Origin: Caenorhabditis remanei
Taxonomy: Eukaryota; Nematoda; Chromadorea; Rhabditida; Rhabditidae
Direction of reading: 5' to 3'
Length of the DNA: 64,000 nucleotides
Assembly: GCF_010183535.1 (NCBI RefSeq)
Contig: NC_071329.1
Coordinates: 12,896,001 to 12,960,000, forward strand
Positions 46,136 to 59,679 of this stretch are shown one piece after another. Made by a program: the position numbers and the translations under genes. The notes below the pieces were generated by a model. The model had not been told where the DNA came from and ran no database searches. It saw only the letters and a program-made list of their open reading frames with translations. The first letter of the stretch is position 1. Each line of letters begins with the position of its first letter.

Positions 46136-49100
46136 TTATGTATATGGAAGAGTGTGGTTGTAGTCCATTCGAAGTTGTTGGAGTTTTGCATGAAGTTCCT
46201 CTTCGTCCTCCACTTTACCCATTTCGATTTGATCAGTTGATGAGCTTTTTCTGAATTTTTGAGCGTTGATGATGTTATTTGTGGCAAGTTGAAATCAGTG
46301 GAAGGGAAAATCAGAATTTATTAGTATCCGAATTAGAACTGTTTGTATCAAAACTGAGATTAAAGTCTTAAGAGACGAAAATATTTCGAATTTACGTAAT
46401 ATAAAACTCAGCAAACCAAAAAGCTACTTGTGTTAGTAAGTGATACGTATATTTCAATCAAAATCATGTGTTGATGATTCATTACTCTTCTCCCAAAATA
46501 AAGCAAGATCTGCCGAATGGGATTGTCTTCCTCTCTTCCAAAACCACGAGTTCAAAAAGGTCATCATCTATATCCGACTTGGATATCATATTTCAAAAGT
46601 TTGCATGTTTCATGTGATGCATTTAGAGAGTAATCGAAATCAGAGTGCAAATGAAAACACAACTAAAACAAATAATGAAACTAGAAAAACCTCCTGCTAA
46701 ACATCATTCGTTTCTGGCTTTGACTTCTAAATTTCAATTCTATTCCAATCGAATTCAATTGAAATCATACCTGTGTTGTCTGAGTTCCCCCTCGAATCCT
46801 CCACGGAGCTCATCGATGAGAATTGCGATGAGAGTACGCCAGGCGCGAGAGGCTTCGCGAGTCTTCTGAAGGAAATTTCAAATTTTGGAAGTTCTTTAAA
46901 TCTATGTTATAACTCACTGTGACGACTTCATGAGAGCAAACGCGCTCCATTGCAATCTCCCCAAGACGTTCCCAGATGTCAGAAGAGAAGTTGCTTCCCT
47001 TTGCAAGAATTGCATGAGCTGATCCGATTCCACGGATCTTCGCGACGAACTCATTTTCGTCGTCGAGAGTTGAGAGGAGCTCATCGAAGAACCTGAATCC
47101 AAATGGGATATTCAACTGTTAGAGATAAAAAGTAACTCACTTGGTTGTCAATTTGATATGAACTTCCATCGTTGCACTGTTATCCTCATCCTTGTTGAAG
47201 GCATCGACCAACGCAGCCTTGTAGAAAATCTGTTTCACTTTCGGAGAAGCGATTTCCAGTTCGAGAAATATTTTACGGAAGCACGCGGACGCTTGAGGCT
47301 TCAGAAGACGCCACGAGAGATTGAGAGCTTGTTTTTGACTGAAAGTCAATGAAGCGATAGTTCCCAAGTTACCTGGAAAAATGAGTGGGTTGACAAGTGA
47401 CTCATAGGAAGTGTTTTGCATTTTGTTTATTAGTTCCTAATTATGACTGGACTCTAGGTTTTAGATTTTAACATGAATCATTCTTGTTTCTATTACATCA
47501 TCCCGTAATTAGCTGCCAATTACCATATGAGTTATTGAATCGAATATTTCCAGCACTGGATTTTCGTGAATACATTCTGAAAAAATTGAAATCGGCAAGC
47601 GAACGGAGCATGTTTTGAGATCATATTAAGATGGATTGCTATTCTTTGAAAAACAAGGAAACTTGAGATTTCTCAGCAGTATCTGTTACAGATCTTTTCT
47701 TGTTTTCTAGAGAAGATGCTCAGAATCAATAAGGGGAACTTTCTAAAAACATAAAAACACAGAGAAATGCAAAAAGTTGGAGTAACAAGACATGGTGATG
47801 TCTCCAATTGCTGCTGGCTTCTGGAGTGAAGTAAAGAGAGAAAAAAGAACGGGAAATTCGATTCATAGGAGGAATATGATCGAATTCAAAAAGAGAGGTC
47901 CTTTACGAGTAAATTAAATTTACATTTCAATGAGGACCACAACTCAAATACATCATTTTATGCAGGTAGGCGGCGACCCAGGAACAAAAAAAGGGACGAA
48001 TGCTTCAAAGATGATAAAGAAGAAGAAGTTGGTTGTGGGGAAAATCTACGAAGAGAAAGAAGGAAATATATTTTGGATGGCATCATATATAGAAATGACA
48101 GGAGCATTTATCATCACTCTATTTAGCATCTATTTCGGGGGAAAAAGGATGTCTGACTGTAATGAAACCTTCCTCAGACTTCTTGAATTACACACATCAC
48201 GGACAAATGGAAGAAGAACTTGGGGACGGAAAGAAGAAGAAGAGTTGTGTCATGAAATGAGGATGACTTAATAAATGCGCATAATACAAATTTATTTCCT
48301 TTCATCCGGTCGTCTTCTTCTTCGTTTTTTCTTACTTCTCAAGACAAATGAAGAAGAAAAATAGAAGACATGAAGTCGTGAAAAGCAATAGAAGAGAATG
48401 GGCTGTAGAAGGGGGAAGAGGAGAAGCTTCGAGAATAAATTAGCCTCGTTTATTTCATTTTTAACCATCAATTGATGACGAAAAATGCATTCGGGCAGAA
48501 GTGGAACACCTCGTATTATGACTCATTGAGTTTTATTAAATGTCAGATTCAACGGGTTTCTTGAATTTCGAAGCGCCTGGAAGAGTCTTCTACTCAATTT
48601 CTATGCAGCAGATCGTCTAGTTCGTTAAAAATAATACAGTTTTTCAGAATTGTTTATGAATCCTTTTTGTGAATTTGTGGAGTTTCTTAAATTTTCAAAA
48701 ATGACGCATCTTCAAAAAATTTTTCTGAAAATTTTCTAAATTTCCAACACAAACAATACAAACAACATGATTGGAAATACACATACAGCACAAAAGAATT
48801 TGAAAAAAATGAGAAAAAAGTTATTTTTGGGAATCTTGAAAATGCTCACTTTTGCACTGAGAAGCTACGAAAACGCAAATAACTTTTTTCATAGAACCGT
48901 TTTGCAAAATTGTAATACAGAATTTGAAAAAGCAAAATTTCCGTTCTAGTGATATATATCTCGACCTGTAACTCCATCTCGACTCGGGACCTTCCCTTTT
49001 ACTTTGTCTTTCGTCAAACGCTTTTGATATAGAAAATCATGTGAATCAAGAAGATAGTTCATGATTATTTGTCGGTGAAAAATCATAGTGGTTCTTTTTT

Positions 49101-52100
49101 TGATACAAGTAAATTATCTGAAATTAAAAACTGCAAAACATTTTTCGCTCAACTAGTTAACTCGCACTTGCTTGCTGATTCATATGGAATTCCAAAACTT
49201 ATAAGAATGCAATGATTTTTTCGAAATGAGCGATTGTTGAAAAAATTAAAGAAATTTTCAATTCAATTTTAACTACCTGAAACTCTACTAAACTACCAAC
49301 CAAAAGAGTCTAAAAATGGCAGAAGGTCATAAAACTAGAGGTCCTAACAAACTTTTGCTCTCTTGCCCATGTTTCAGCATTCTAATTAATCAGAAAAGAC
49401 GTTTTTCTTTTTCCGTGAGCAAAGAAGATTCAATCTTTGTCCTTTCCAAGTTTATCATGACGTCTTCCTCTTACCTCTTCTTGTAGATTTGGACCGACTG
49501 CATCCGCGTTGAGTACCTCGACGCGCCAATCCGTTTGCTCCTGAAAGTTGGGAAGTTCTTTGATTGGAGAGGATAAGGGTTTTTTGTTGCTTTTTTAAAA
49601 TTCCTGATACCTACCAGGTGAATCTTGCATCGAGTACGACCGATCATATTTAGCCATTCGTCTCATTTTGGTAAGATCCAAGTTTTTAAGATTTTTGATC
49701 TACTAATTTCTCTAATTTTCCATCGACAATACAACTTCCATTTTTGAATGTTTCAACTGAAATTATTACAAGAAATAGATGAAGATGAACTGGAAACAAC
49801 AAATGATAGACTCCTAAGAACAAGAAAAAGAAGAAAAAAGCACAAAGGAAAACCTAAAAAAGCAAACTAATTACTCATCCGGCTCCAAAGGAGAAAGGTG
49901 ATGAAGAGTTAGGAAAAAGGAAAAGAAAAAAGGAAATGAGAAGAGAACGGCATAAAGAAACATAACAATGGACGAGTCTTTTTTTCAAAAATTAAAGAAT
50001 CGCTAATGGATTTGAAATGGTAAAAAAAGGATACTAAAATAGTAAACGAGAGATGTCTAGACTTTTCGAAAAAAAGACATTTTGAGATTTCATTCGCAAT
50101 TTGTCTGATTCGAAATGTCATGAGAAGAGACTCTCTCTCTCTCTGAAAGTATATATTCAAATGATCATCAGAATCAATCCAAATCATATTTCCGGTGCGA
50201 ACGAAAGGATTTCCTCTTTCCGTTTTTTCTGGAATGACGTTTCTATTCAATTTCCGATTGATAATTCCTAAACCTTTTCTGCAATAATCTTCCTTTTTTG
50301 AGATATTGCAACTTGATGCGGGAAACTCGGTGCGAAAATGTTTTCCTCCTTCTCTGAAATTCGAGGAGCAATCCGTTTCAGGGGAGTCCTGCGCTCCAAT
50401 GAGTAATTGAGCGTCGGGCCGAGTTCGAATTTCAACTCAAAAAAGTGTTCAAACATTAGGAATTCTAATAAAAGGGAGAAACCAGTCAGCTGTCTGAATA
50501 TGGCTGGAGAGAAAAGGGAAGAAATTTTAAATTTTTTAAAGGAACTGCTCTCCTTTTCCTGACAAATGAACTCGGGCATAGATGGGGGACTCCATGCAAA
50601 TCTAATGCGATGAAATGAAAAATGACGGAAAAAAGTAGAAGAAAGAAACGAAGAAAATGAAAGAATAAAACTAGGAATGTAGTGATAAAAACGGAAACAA
50701 ACGATGGATTATCCTGAGTTGTAAATCCGGATTGGGTGATTTCATAGGAGAGGATAAATGACACGAAAATATTCAATCGGCCACAAACTCATCTCCATTT
50801 TTGAGCTGTTTGACGGGATTTTGTTTCAGATTTTCCATAGTAAACAGGTATCAAATTCAGGTTTCAGGTCTTCTTTGGTTGTTTTCAAATACATTTTTTC
50901 TAGGAAGTCTAGAATTACAATAGCTCATAGAGAAGTATTACATGACTCGAAACTGGGAATGACTAAAGATTATGTTTGAGCTACAGTAGTTGGGGGATTG
51001 AGCTGGACTATTATTTATAACCATTGGGCGTTCAGATATACAGAAAAAGTGGCCGGCGGTCAGCTAAAGTGAGCAAGAAGAATACCGTAAAATCCCTAAA
51101 AGAGGGCACATTTTATTTAACGCGGTATATTTTTTTTCTCAAAGGAGATATCAAAAAGTTGGCAACAGACAAATTGGTGCTGAATACTTATACAATATTT
51201 TTTCAGTTGAAAAAAAAAGATAAATCTGAAGACAGTTGAGATATTGTGTTCCAAACTCTTGCTACTGTGGGTATCTCTATTAGAGGATTTACTTTAATTC
51301 TATAGCTATCGAAATCGGGTTATGTTATTTACTAGAAAGGACTTGAATTCAGAGGGACAAAGGAAATGAGTTGCATGACTCAAACTAGGAATGACTAGAG
51401 ATTATGTCTGACCGTACAGTAATTTAAAAATTGAGTTGGACTTCAGTCTAACAAACAATAGACTACTGAAAATCAGTGGAAATTCAGTCATCACTTGTGG
51501 CTGAATTCTTTTCACTAGTTCTAATGAAAATCATCAAACTTCGCGATTGCCTTATGGTGTATACTGGTACGGTTTCCCTTCCCTTTTGTAAGTTGTCAAC
51601 ATTCAATGTATCTCATTTGCAGTTTTAGTTCTCGAAAACTGTGCGCCTGATTTCCAAAACGTCCAAAACATTCCAAAGATTTTCCGCTATTTCTGAATTA
51701 GCAAAGGTACAGAGACAGTAACTCTCAGACTCTTGATACTCAGATCAATTCAAATTTTCTATTTTATCACAACTCCGAAAAATATTTTTAGGACTATCCA
51801 TAATTTTCTACACTTATCTCAAAAAATCTACTGCTAGTTCTCAACCCCTTACCGGTATCTCTACCTATAATTTCTATGAAACCAAATATCATGATTTATT
51901 GAACTCATTGCACTTCCTGTTTCAAAATTTAAAAGTTTGATGTCTTGATCTGAGAACAAAACACGTATTTTCTGAGATCCTATTATGTATTTTGTCTGTG
52001 AAAATGCTCGTTTTCGTGTTCTCAGATATCTTAATTACAAGCTCTTTCCACATCAACAGACACGCGATTCTATACCAAAAAGACGTCAAAAAAATAATAA

Positions 52101-55100
52101 CAATCTAGTGAAAAACCATAAAACCCCGATTGGTTTGTCTCTCAAAAAGACAGCTTTCGATTAATAAGGAAGAGAGAAAAAAGGTGAAGAAAGGGTTTCT
52201 CTCGGATATTATTAATAGAAAACAGAAAAGAAGTAATCGAACATTTTCCGCTATTTTAACTTATTCGACTCAATAAAAAGTGAAGTGTTTCCTGTTTTTA
52301 AAAGAAGCAAACTTCAGAAAGTTACAAAAAGGAAATGTAGATCGGAAGAGAAAAAAGGAAGAAGTTCTTTTGGAAATGAACTTGGAAATGAAATCATAAT
52401 TTCAGGTGAAAATGGAGAAGTCGTCATCTCGGGTGGAATCCGAATACATTCTGGAGAATACAAATAAAAAAACGAGAAGACATTCTTTTCGTTACTCATC
52501 CAAACGGATATTCAACTATCCACAACTCGATTTCTTCTGTTTTTGCTCCATGAACTTTTTCTTTTGTTTTCTCTTTTCGTTTTAAAGATCACTCACCTTT
52601 ATTAGTGACACGGCACGATTGAGTCCGACGGAATTGATACGGAGAAGTCGAGAGCTCGTCCATTCTGAAAATGGTTTAGAAATAAACACGAATTTGAGAT
52701 CAAGTGATGAAGAATTTCTTTTCCGAAATTGGGAGTTTGGGTAGGTATTTCTCGAGAATTTTGAATTATTCAAAAAGTGACGAGAGGGTTGATCAGCTGT
52801 TTCACTAAATGATAGGGTTTGATAACCATAAGATTTGGCTCTGAACAACAAAATGAATCAGGGGAGTAAATTGGAGAAGGGAAAGAGGAAGAGGAAGAAA
52901 CAACACAAGAGACAAAACTGAATATGAAACGAGAAAATGATCTTTTCACTGAAAGAAGAGTACATACTTGGTAGAAAACGAAGGAAACAAAAAGAGAATA
53001 CTCTCGAATGCATTGCCAAAAAGTTTCGGTTACCAACTACTTTCCAAGTCAACAAATTGGCTGGCAGGTAGGTTCGAAAGAAGAAAAAGAAGAAGAGAGA
53101 AAGTACAAGATATTACTCATTCTAGGATGTCTGAGAGAGGGAATTCTCGGATTTTTCAATTTTTCACACCGAAAGAAAGTTTCAAAGTCCGATGACGTGA
53201 CTGGCGACGGAGTAAGGCGAAATTGTACATCTTTTCTATTCGTTGTCTCCTTTTTCTTCAGCCTTTTTCTCAAATTTCTTCTTCCGACTGATGCCGGCAC
53301 GGATTTGAAGTGGTAAATAATTGAAACGATAGCGTGTTTTGCATCTCATACCAGTGTTCAGAGAAAAAGGTGACGAAAAGTTGGGAATCAAAATTTGGAA
53401 TATGGAATATGGAATCAAAACTCATGAATGAAAATATCAGTTTCAGATGACCTATTTATACTAATCAGATGCGATAAAAATAGGATGGGCTCTGCAAGAA
53501 AAACACATCCGTTTTCACCACCTCCACAGGAAGTGGGGGATGCGATTTGGAAGTAATGATGAATTTGATAAGATGCTCGATTTGATTCATTCAGAAAAAG
53601 AAGAAGAAGAAGAAGAAGAGAGAAGAGAGATATTAATAATTTAGAAAATATGTGGAATCAGGTTACTTCTAGAAGAAAGAAGACAAGAGATTGACACGGT
53701 TGATGACGCAAATAGAAAGAAACAATGGAAAGAAACCAATTAGAAATTTGGGATTAACAGGGAGTTGGATTATATTGAAAAGTGGAGAAAAGGGTAATTG
53801 GATACATGGAACAGACATTGATTGAATGGACTTTTCCAAGGGAATTCTACCTTTGAGAAATAAGAAAACTGAACTATTAAAGAATTTTCTAGCAAAATCA
53901 TTTTCCAAGAAAAAGCTCCAGCTCTCGAGAGTTTCACATGTTGAGCTCCTAATTCTTCTCTTTAGTTTCTCTCAAAAATTCCAGAAGAATTGGGTCTATT
54001 TTTGAAACTGAAAACTCCCTGATGGATATAAGCAATGAATCAAGAAACAATTGGTGTTCGAAAATCTTAAGAACTCACTTTTTATATACCCACGAAGACT
54101 TTGAAGATTCCATTTTGAGTTGGCTCAAATTTCGGAGCTGAGTATACGATAGATGGGATTCGGAGCCTATGCCTAACCAGAAGATTCAATAGGAAATGAA
54201 AACGAGACTCCGCCCCCAAAAAGGTCATTAAAAATAAGGGTCTTGTCACCTGGGATACACGAATTATGTCGTTACAAAAGTCGTTACAAAAGTCGTTACA
54301 AAAATTATCTTCTTTTTCGGTTTGTGTTCTACCCCTTACGTCATAAAAAAAAGGGGATGAGTGCTTTTTCGATTCAGTGTCGAAAAGGAGAAACTGATGA
54401 GAATCTATAAGATTCGTAGGTCACGAGAGACTCGAGCTGTTTGAAACGATTAAAAAACGAAAAAGAGAAGAAGAAGAAGAGAAAGGAATTTGTTGAAATC
54501 TCAAGATCACTAATATTTGACTCCTCTTAAAGAGAATAAGATGAACAAGAAAAGAGACTCATTTGGTGTCTTCTGAATGAGGAAGACATGATGAAGAGAT
54601 GTCTACGACCCAGTAAAAAACTGAGAAAGATTGCAGGAAGCGGTCCCCTTTTTTTCTCGCCGATGAGGGCAACAAATACATAAATAAAGCTAATTTGAAA
54701 ATCACGAGACATGGAAATAAGGGCGGCGAAGGAAATAAGTTATCAATTTGAACAGATATTTTCGAATTCAAAAAACAGAAAAATTATGTTTTCGGTGGCA
54801 TGTCAAATGGAAACAGGCTGAGAGAAAAAGTTGGTAGACAACCCAGAAGACGTCGAGTGCCGTCTCAAGAAGCACTACTTTTGGCGGGAAAGAAAAAGGG
54901 AGAGAAACAAAAAACAAAGGAGTCGATGAAGCGAGTTACACGGTTGATTCGATTTGAATATGTTCTGAAAATCGTCGTGCGGAGCAGATGGTTGAGAGAT
55001 GAGTGGAAGTAGATGAAGATGAAGAAGAAAGAAGAATGAAAAAGAAGAAAGAGAATATTAAGAAGAAGAGAGAAAATGTAGAAATAATTGGAAGGAAACA

Positions 55101-56277
55101 CAGACTGAAAATATGAAGAATGCTTGGCAACAACATATAGGTAACCAAGAGATTCATGTTTTTGAAGGAAACCGTCTATTATCTGAAGAAGGAGAAGAAG
55201 GTTTCTGATCGGATTCCGAGACATTTCACAAGTTTTCTAGAAAAGCCAAAAATGTCATTAACCCTATATTTACGAAACAGACAATTCGAAGAGCACTCTG
55301 TTTTTGCACTCTTTCAAGTGGAAACTTGTGACATTCCACATAAACAAAAAATAACGAAAAAAGCTGATTTATACCTGCCAAGTTTTTCGAAGGGGAAAAA
55401 CTAACTTTTAGTGCATAATTCATGTCATCGTAAAGTGTGTCAAAACATGGTTACTACTGACAGCTGCTCATAGAAAACAACACCAAGTACAGAGAACAAG
55501 ACCATAAACTCACTTGAAACTTCGAAATTGCACGTGAATCCTTTTCCGTAGATCCTTTGGATCGTCGAGTTCCGAATTCTTCTGAAAATAAGAATGAAAT
55601 TGAAAACGGTTGGAGAATATGAAATGACATTGAAAAAAGTGCAATAAATATATCTATTGGGATCCATCCGGATATCCAAGGACCTCCCCTTTTATTCATG
55701 AAACTAATCAAATTGGGTGACGCTTTTTCTAGACAGAAAACGTTCACATTTATGCCTTTTAAATGTTTCTGAAGCATTCTTTTATTACTTATTGCCGCCC
55801 TGGTAGCGTTATGGACAAGATTAAAATTTTTATAGTTTTTGGGATAAAATGTTATAGATGAAACTATTTTTGCTCAAAGATGAGCATTCAAAGCCTTTTA
55901 GGTCGGGGTCCTTTCTTTTATTACAATTCGACTATAAAATATTTCGACCCTCGGGGATAACGGAAACCGAGCTCCGACCAAAGTGGGCACCTTTTAGGGC
56001 TCCGTGACACTTTGCAACTCGTCATTTCGCAACTAAAAAACTCGAAAAAGTTGTTACAAAGTCGACTTTCATAATTATAAAAATACAAAAAATAATAATA
56101 GAAAAGTTCCAACAACAAAAAGAACAACTAGATCTCGAACAACCAGATAATTAGTTGGTGACGAGATATAAAAACAGAATAGTCGAACACGACGAGTAAC
56201 ATAACTCAACTCACCAAAGATTGCTTTGGACTCCACATTTTTGCAGCACGGGAGGCCTCTTCTCTTCTTGATTCCAT
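46136..56277 (-). CDS. Nematode globin with long N-terminal extension
   Basis: Longest chain: exons 56277-56215, 55581-55514, 52664-52597, 49540-49475, 47372-47141, 47092-46918, 46865-46771, 46250-46136, encoding 293 residues. Every junction is GT/AG and in phase. Residues 1-88 are a basic, Ser/Arg-rich extension (ANGLARRGTQRGCSRSKSTRR). The globin fold runs from about 98 to 265 (SQKQALNLSW A-helix; AKIRGIGSAHAIL with candidate proximal His192; a candidate distal His160 in MEVHIKLTTKFF). A charged tail of 38 residues follows. Two other candidate first exons (54113-54079 and 49666-49615) splice in phase, giving about 261 and 244 residues. Nematode globins of this kind are mostly neuronal, with redox or oxygen-sensing roles. 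The large first introns imply several promoters. The member number cannot be assigned. Confidence 0.8.
49615..49666 (-). other. Candidate alternative first exon of the globin gene (short form)
   Basis: ATG at 49666 opens MRRMAKYDRSYSMQDSP and ends at a GTAGGT donor leaving one base, the phase required by the exon at 49540-49475 only 74 bp away. It would replace the three upstream exons and yield a 244-residue globin. Confidence 0.6.
54079..54113 (-). other. Candidate alternative first exon of the globin gene (middle form)
   Basis: ATG at 54113 opens MESSKSSWVYK and ends at GTGAGT leaving two bases, the phase required by the exon at 52664-52597. It would give a protein of about 261 residues. 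The ATG is not preceded by a splice acceptor, as expected for a true transcription start. Confidence 0.5.
54269..54304. repeat. 12-bp tandem repeat, three copies
   Basis: GTCGTTACAAAA occurs three times in a row in a globin-gene intron. A related GTTGTTACAAAGTCG lies near 56049. No function evident. Confidence 0.75.
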
Positions 56278-57811
56278 TCGAGAAAAGGATAACCAAGTGA
56301 GGAAAAGAAGACGTCAACGAGCCGTGAAGACTTTCCAACTTTTGTTGTTTGGGGATGGGACAAAACAATGAAATGAGGGCGGAGGCACGGAATTAATTTT
56401 GACCTATCTATTTGCAGTTCTTCTTGATTTCTTTTTTCACCGAAATTGGTATTCAAGACACGAGATGAAAAAGAGAGAAGCGATCACAAGTTTATTCGTT
56501 GATGAGCGATCTCATCACATGAGAAAATGAGTTGGAGAAGATGACAAAGAGAACGAAAACGTTGGAAATGGGCTCACGGAAAGAGCAAGAAATGACTCAT
56601 GAACCCATTACAATGATTTTTCGTTGCATAGAATAACAGGTTGGGAGTGAACTTCGAGGATGTCGTAGAGAGTGAGTTTATGACTTCAGATGACATCATA
56701 AATGATCTTCAAGGATCGTGGTTCCTCTGGAGATGATCATGACGATCTGGTACAGTATGGGCCAAAAATCTATCTTCTTTTTTTTCCTTTTTCAGTTGAA
56801 AATGCCCAACCATGGTAAAACTAATAGTCCCACAGGATAACTTTTCATGGGATCAAATAGACCAAGAGCAGAACTTCATTTTGCAATTGGCATCTTTTTT
56901 GTACGGACATTTTCTATAGAGTTATAGTAATTTCAAGTCAACAGCTCAAAAATCGCACTAAATGGGTCGATTTGAGGGAGAAATTACTTTGTCGATACGT
57001 AACATTCTAAGGAATGCGCGTACTAGAAAGTTGTCAACTACAAACATAGAGTTCTACTCTTAGTCTATTTGATCCGATAAAAATTTATTTTGTGGGACAG
57101 TTAGTCTTACTAAGACACACTCTCAAAGTTGGGCATTTTCAGCTAAAAAAAAAGGAAAAATATGATAGATTTTGGCAGGTACTGTAGTTACCTTCCGACG
57201 TCTTAAGATTTCTGCTTCAATCGCACAACCCCATGTGATCAACTGAGTTCAAACAGCACTCCGATCAATTGATTTTCTCTGTTGAATTATAGTTTGTTCC
57301 TTGCTCTCATTCAAAATGATCAACAACTAATATTATCTTATCATTCCTGACTATTACAGTAATCAAGCATGGTCTACTTCCTTGATCAGTGCTGAATGAT
57401 CAGTGATGTTCGTTTTGATGTCGACTTTTTTCCCTTTTTTTAATGGTTTTACAATTTTTGCAACAACTTTTTCGATCTTCCTTTTTTTCCCTTTTCTTAA
57501 TGGTTTAATGAATTTTTACTTCTCCGCAAAAATTGAAAAAGATTTTTCAACTTTTGAAAAAAATCTCTGAAAAAAATATTTTGATGATTGTGCAGTTTCT
57601 CACAGTTGTTTTATTCAAAATGTGCTTTTGAAATTGATATTATCTGAATATTAAACTGTGTTTTATAAATTTAAAATTATAAACAACTACCCCTCAATAC
57701 TACAAGTAATCAGTCCCATTACCTTATCTACTAACTCGCTTGACTCCGCCCATTTGATCATTAGTGATAAAGTGTTTGCACTCCATTCATACTCTTTCTT
57801 CTGTCTGTACA
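56278..57811. other. Intergenic region with a large fold-back repeat
   Basis: Between the divergent starts of the globin and UGT genes. It holds the palindromic repeat at 56749-57187 and otherwise AT-rich sequence. Promoters for both genes should lie here; none can be pinpointed. Confidence 0.5.
56749..57187. mobile_element. Palindromic fold-back element
   Basis: Two arms of about 190 bp in inverted orientation (56749-56935 and 56990-57187) are separated by about 55 bp. Shared blocks read, left to right, TACAGTA, CCAAAAATCTATC, GAAAATGCCCAAC, GATCAAATAGAC, AAGAGCAGAAC-like and TTGTACGGACA-like, reversed on the right arm. A single-arm relative is at 28358-28550. It is non-coding and MITE-like. 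Confidence 0.8.
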
Positions 57812-59643
57812 ATGCGTCTCTTTCTACTTCTAATAACATTATTTAATCTATCAAGCAGTCTGAACATTCTATTCTATTTTGCAGTTATTGGTCCATCTCA
57901 TATTGCTTATTTGAGAACAGCAATTGGGAAACTATTAGCAAGAGGACACACGATTGTAAGTTTTTGTTTAATAGATTGAATTTTCGTTTTCCCATTTCAG
58001 GATGTTGTGTTCGCTGTCTATAATGAATTGGCAAATTTAGACTTGAGTCCAGAAGTCAGACGAGTCTATTATAACAGACATGCTGACCCTGATTATTGGA
58101 AGAAAAATGCGAATCACTTTTCGAATATGTTTGAAAAAACAAAAACGCCTCTTGGAGAGTTTGAAATATTTCATGAATCTGGGTATCAATTGTGTAGAAG
58201 TATGGGTATTCTGTACTCTTCTTCTATATAATTTCTCAACTTTCAGTTGCGATCAACGACATGGAACTTCTTGAATTTTTGAAATCAGGAAACTATGATA
58301 TCGGATTCAGCAGTGATTACGATCCATGTGGCAATATTCTGATGACTGCTGCTGAAATTCCTTCGATTGGAAGTACGTCGAAAAATATTTTATTAAAAGC
58401 CAACAGTGTTTTCAGGTATAATTGCTACTCCCATCTTCTTGCCACATCTCGTTAGTGCAGGTCTTCCAACAATTGCCAGTGTTTTTGGATCTCCACTTTA
58501 TCCAGAAAATGATGGTTCCCTCTACCACAAAGCATTTAATCTTCTTCGACTGACCTATTACCATTATGTGATTGCACCTGATATGGAGAGCAAATATGTA
58601 AGTAATTTGTCTAAATATCTTTATGAAATCATTATTTACGAATTCTTTTTCAGAACAAACTAATTCAACAAAGATTTGGAAATCGGTTCCCAGATGTTGC
58701 AAAAATCGAAAGAGATCTCGATATTGTGTTTGTCAATAGTCACGAATTCCTCGAAAAGCAAAGACCAATGAGTTCGAAAATCAAATATATTGGTGGGATG
58801 GCCATCAGAGAAGCAAAGAAACTTCCGGAACAATTTGAGAATCTCCTATCAGCATCTTCATCAGCATTTGTTCTATTTTCATTTGGAACACAAGTTCCAA
58901 CTGTCAAAATGCCTCTTCAAATTAGGAAAAACTTTGTAGAAGCGTTCAAGAAATTTCCAAACGTGACTTTCCTCTGGAAGTATGATAACTTGGATTTGGA
59001 TGCAGAGATTTTTGAAGGTTTAAAGAATATTCATCGTCTGGAATGGCTTCCACAAACCGAACTATTACGTATGTTGTTCTCTTGAGAGATTGAAATTAAA
59101 AACAAAATGTTCAGATGACGACCGTGTAAAACTATTTATAAGCCACATGGGCCTGAATTCTTATCTGGAAACTGCCACAGCCGGAAAACCTGTATTCTCT
59201 ATTCCATTGTTTGCTGATCAACTCAATAATGCACAGAACGGTGACTTTTTCTGAAACCATCATTCAATGAAAATTTTTAACTTTCAGCGAAGGACAGGGA
59301 AATCGGACTTGTCGTTGATAGAGATCAACTGACAGTCAAGAACATTGAAACAACACTACGAGAACTTCTCGAGAACCCAAAATACCTTTCAAATGCTAAA
59401 TCTATTTCGAAAATGATGGCTGAGAGACCTGAAAAACCAACAGATGTGTTCATCAACTGGCTGGAATTCACTGCTCACAATCCAGGACTTCATAAAGTTT
59501 TAAGAATGCCAGGATCTGATTTGAGTCCATTTTATTATTACTGCGGAGATATTTTGTTGATTTTGTTTTTGATCGTGCTTCTTGTGATGCATTTTATACT
59601 GAAACGGGTTTCAGTTATGACTACAAAAATCAAATCGGAATAA
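57812..59643 (+). CDS. UDP-glycosyltransferase (UGT), membrane-anchored
   Basis: Seven exons, 57812-57955, 58001-58205, 58247-58372, 58416-58597, 58654-59068, 59115-59240 and 59288-59643, encode 517 residues, the usual UGT length. There is a signal peptide (MRLFLLLITLFNLSSS), then GPSHIAYLRTAIGKLLARGH, which carries the candidate catalytic His. The UGT donor-binding signature is LEWLPQTELL ... FISHMGLNSYLETATAGKPV ... PLFADQLNNAQ. A C-terminal membrane segment and a short basic tail follow. It conjugates a sugar from a UDP donor to lipophilic compounds in the ER lumen. In the signature the usual Gly-rich H-x-G start is kept (HMG). The stop is 36 bp from that of the convergent gene, so the 3' UTRs must overlap. 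Confidence 0.93.
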
Positions 59644-59679
59644 ACATTTTATTCACAAAAACAAAAAAAGACTCCAAGA

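Noticed and set aside
47373..47421. ATG at 47421 as the globin start (MQNTSYESLV...)
   Set aside because: A strong TTTTTCCAG acceptor at 47373 fits the phase of the upstream exon at 49475-49540 exactly, and the segment before it reads as intron. It is kept only as a remote alternative.
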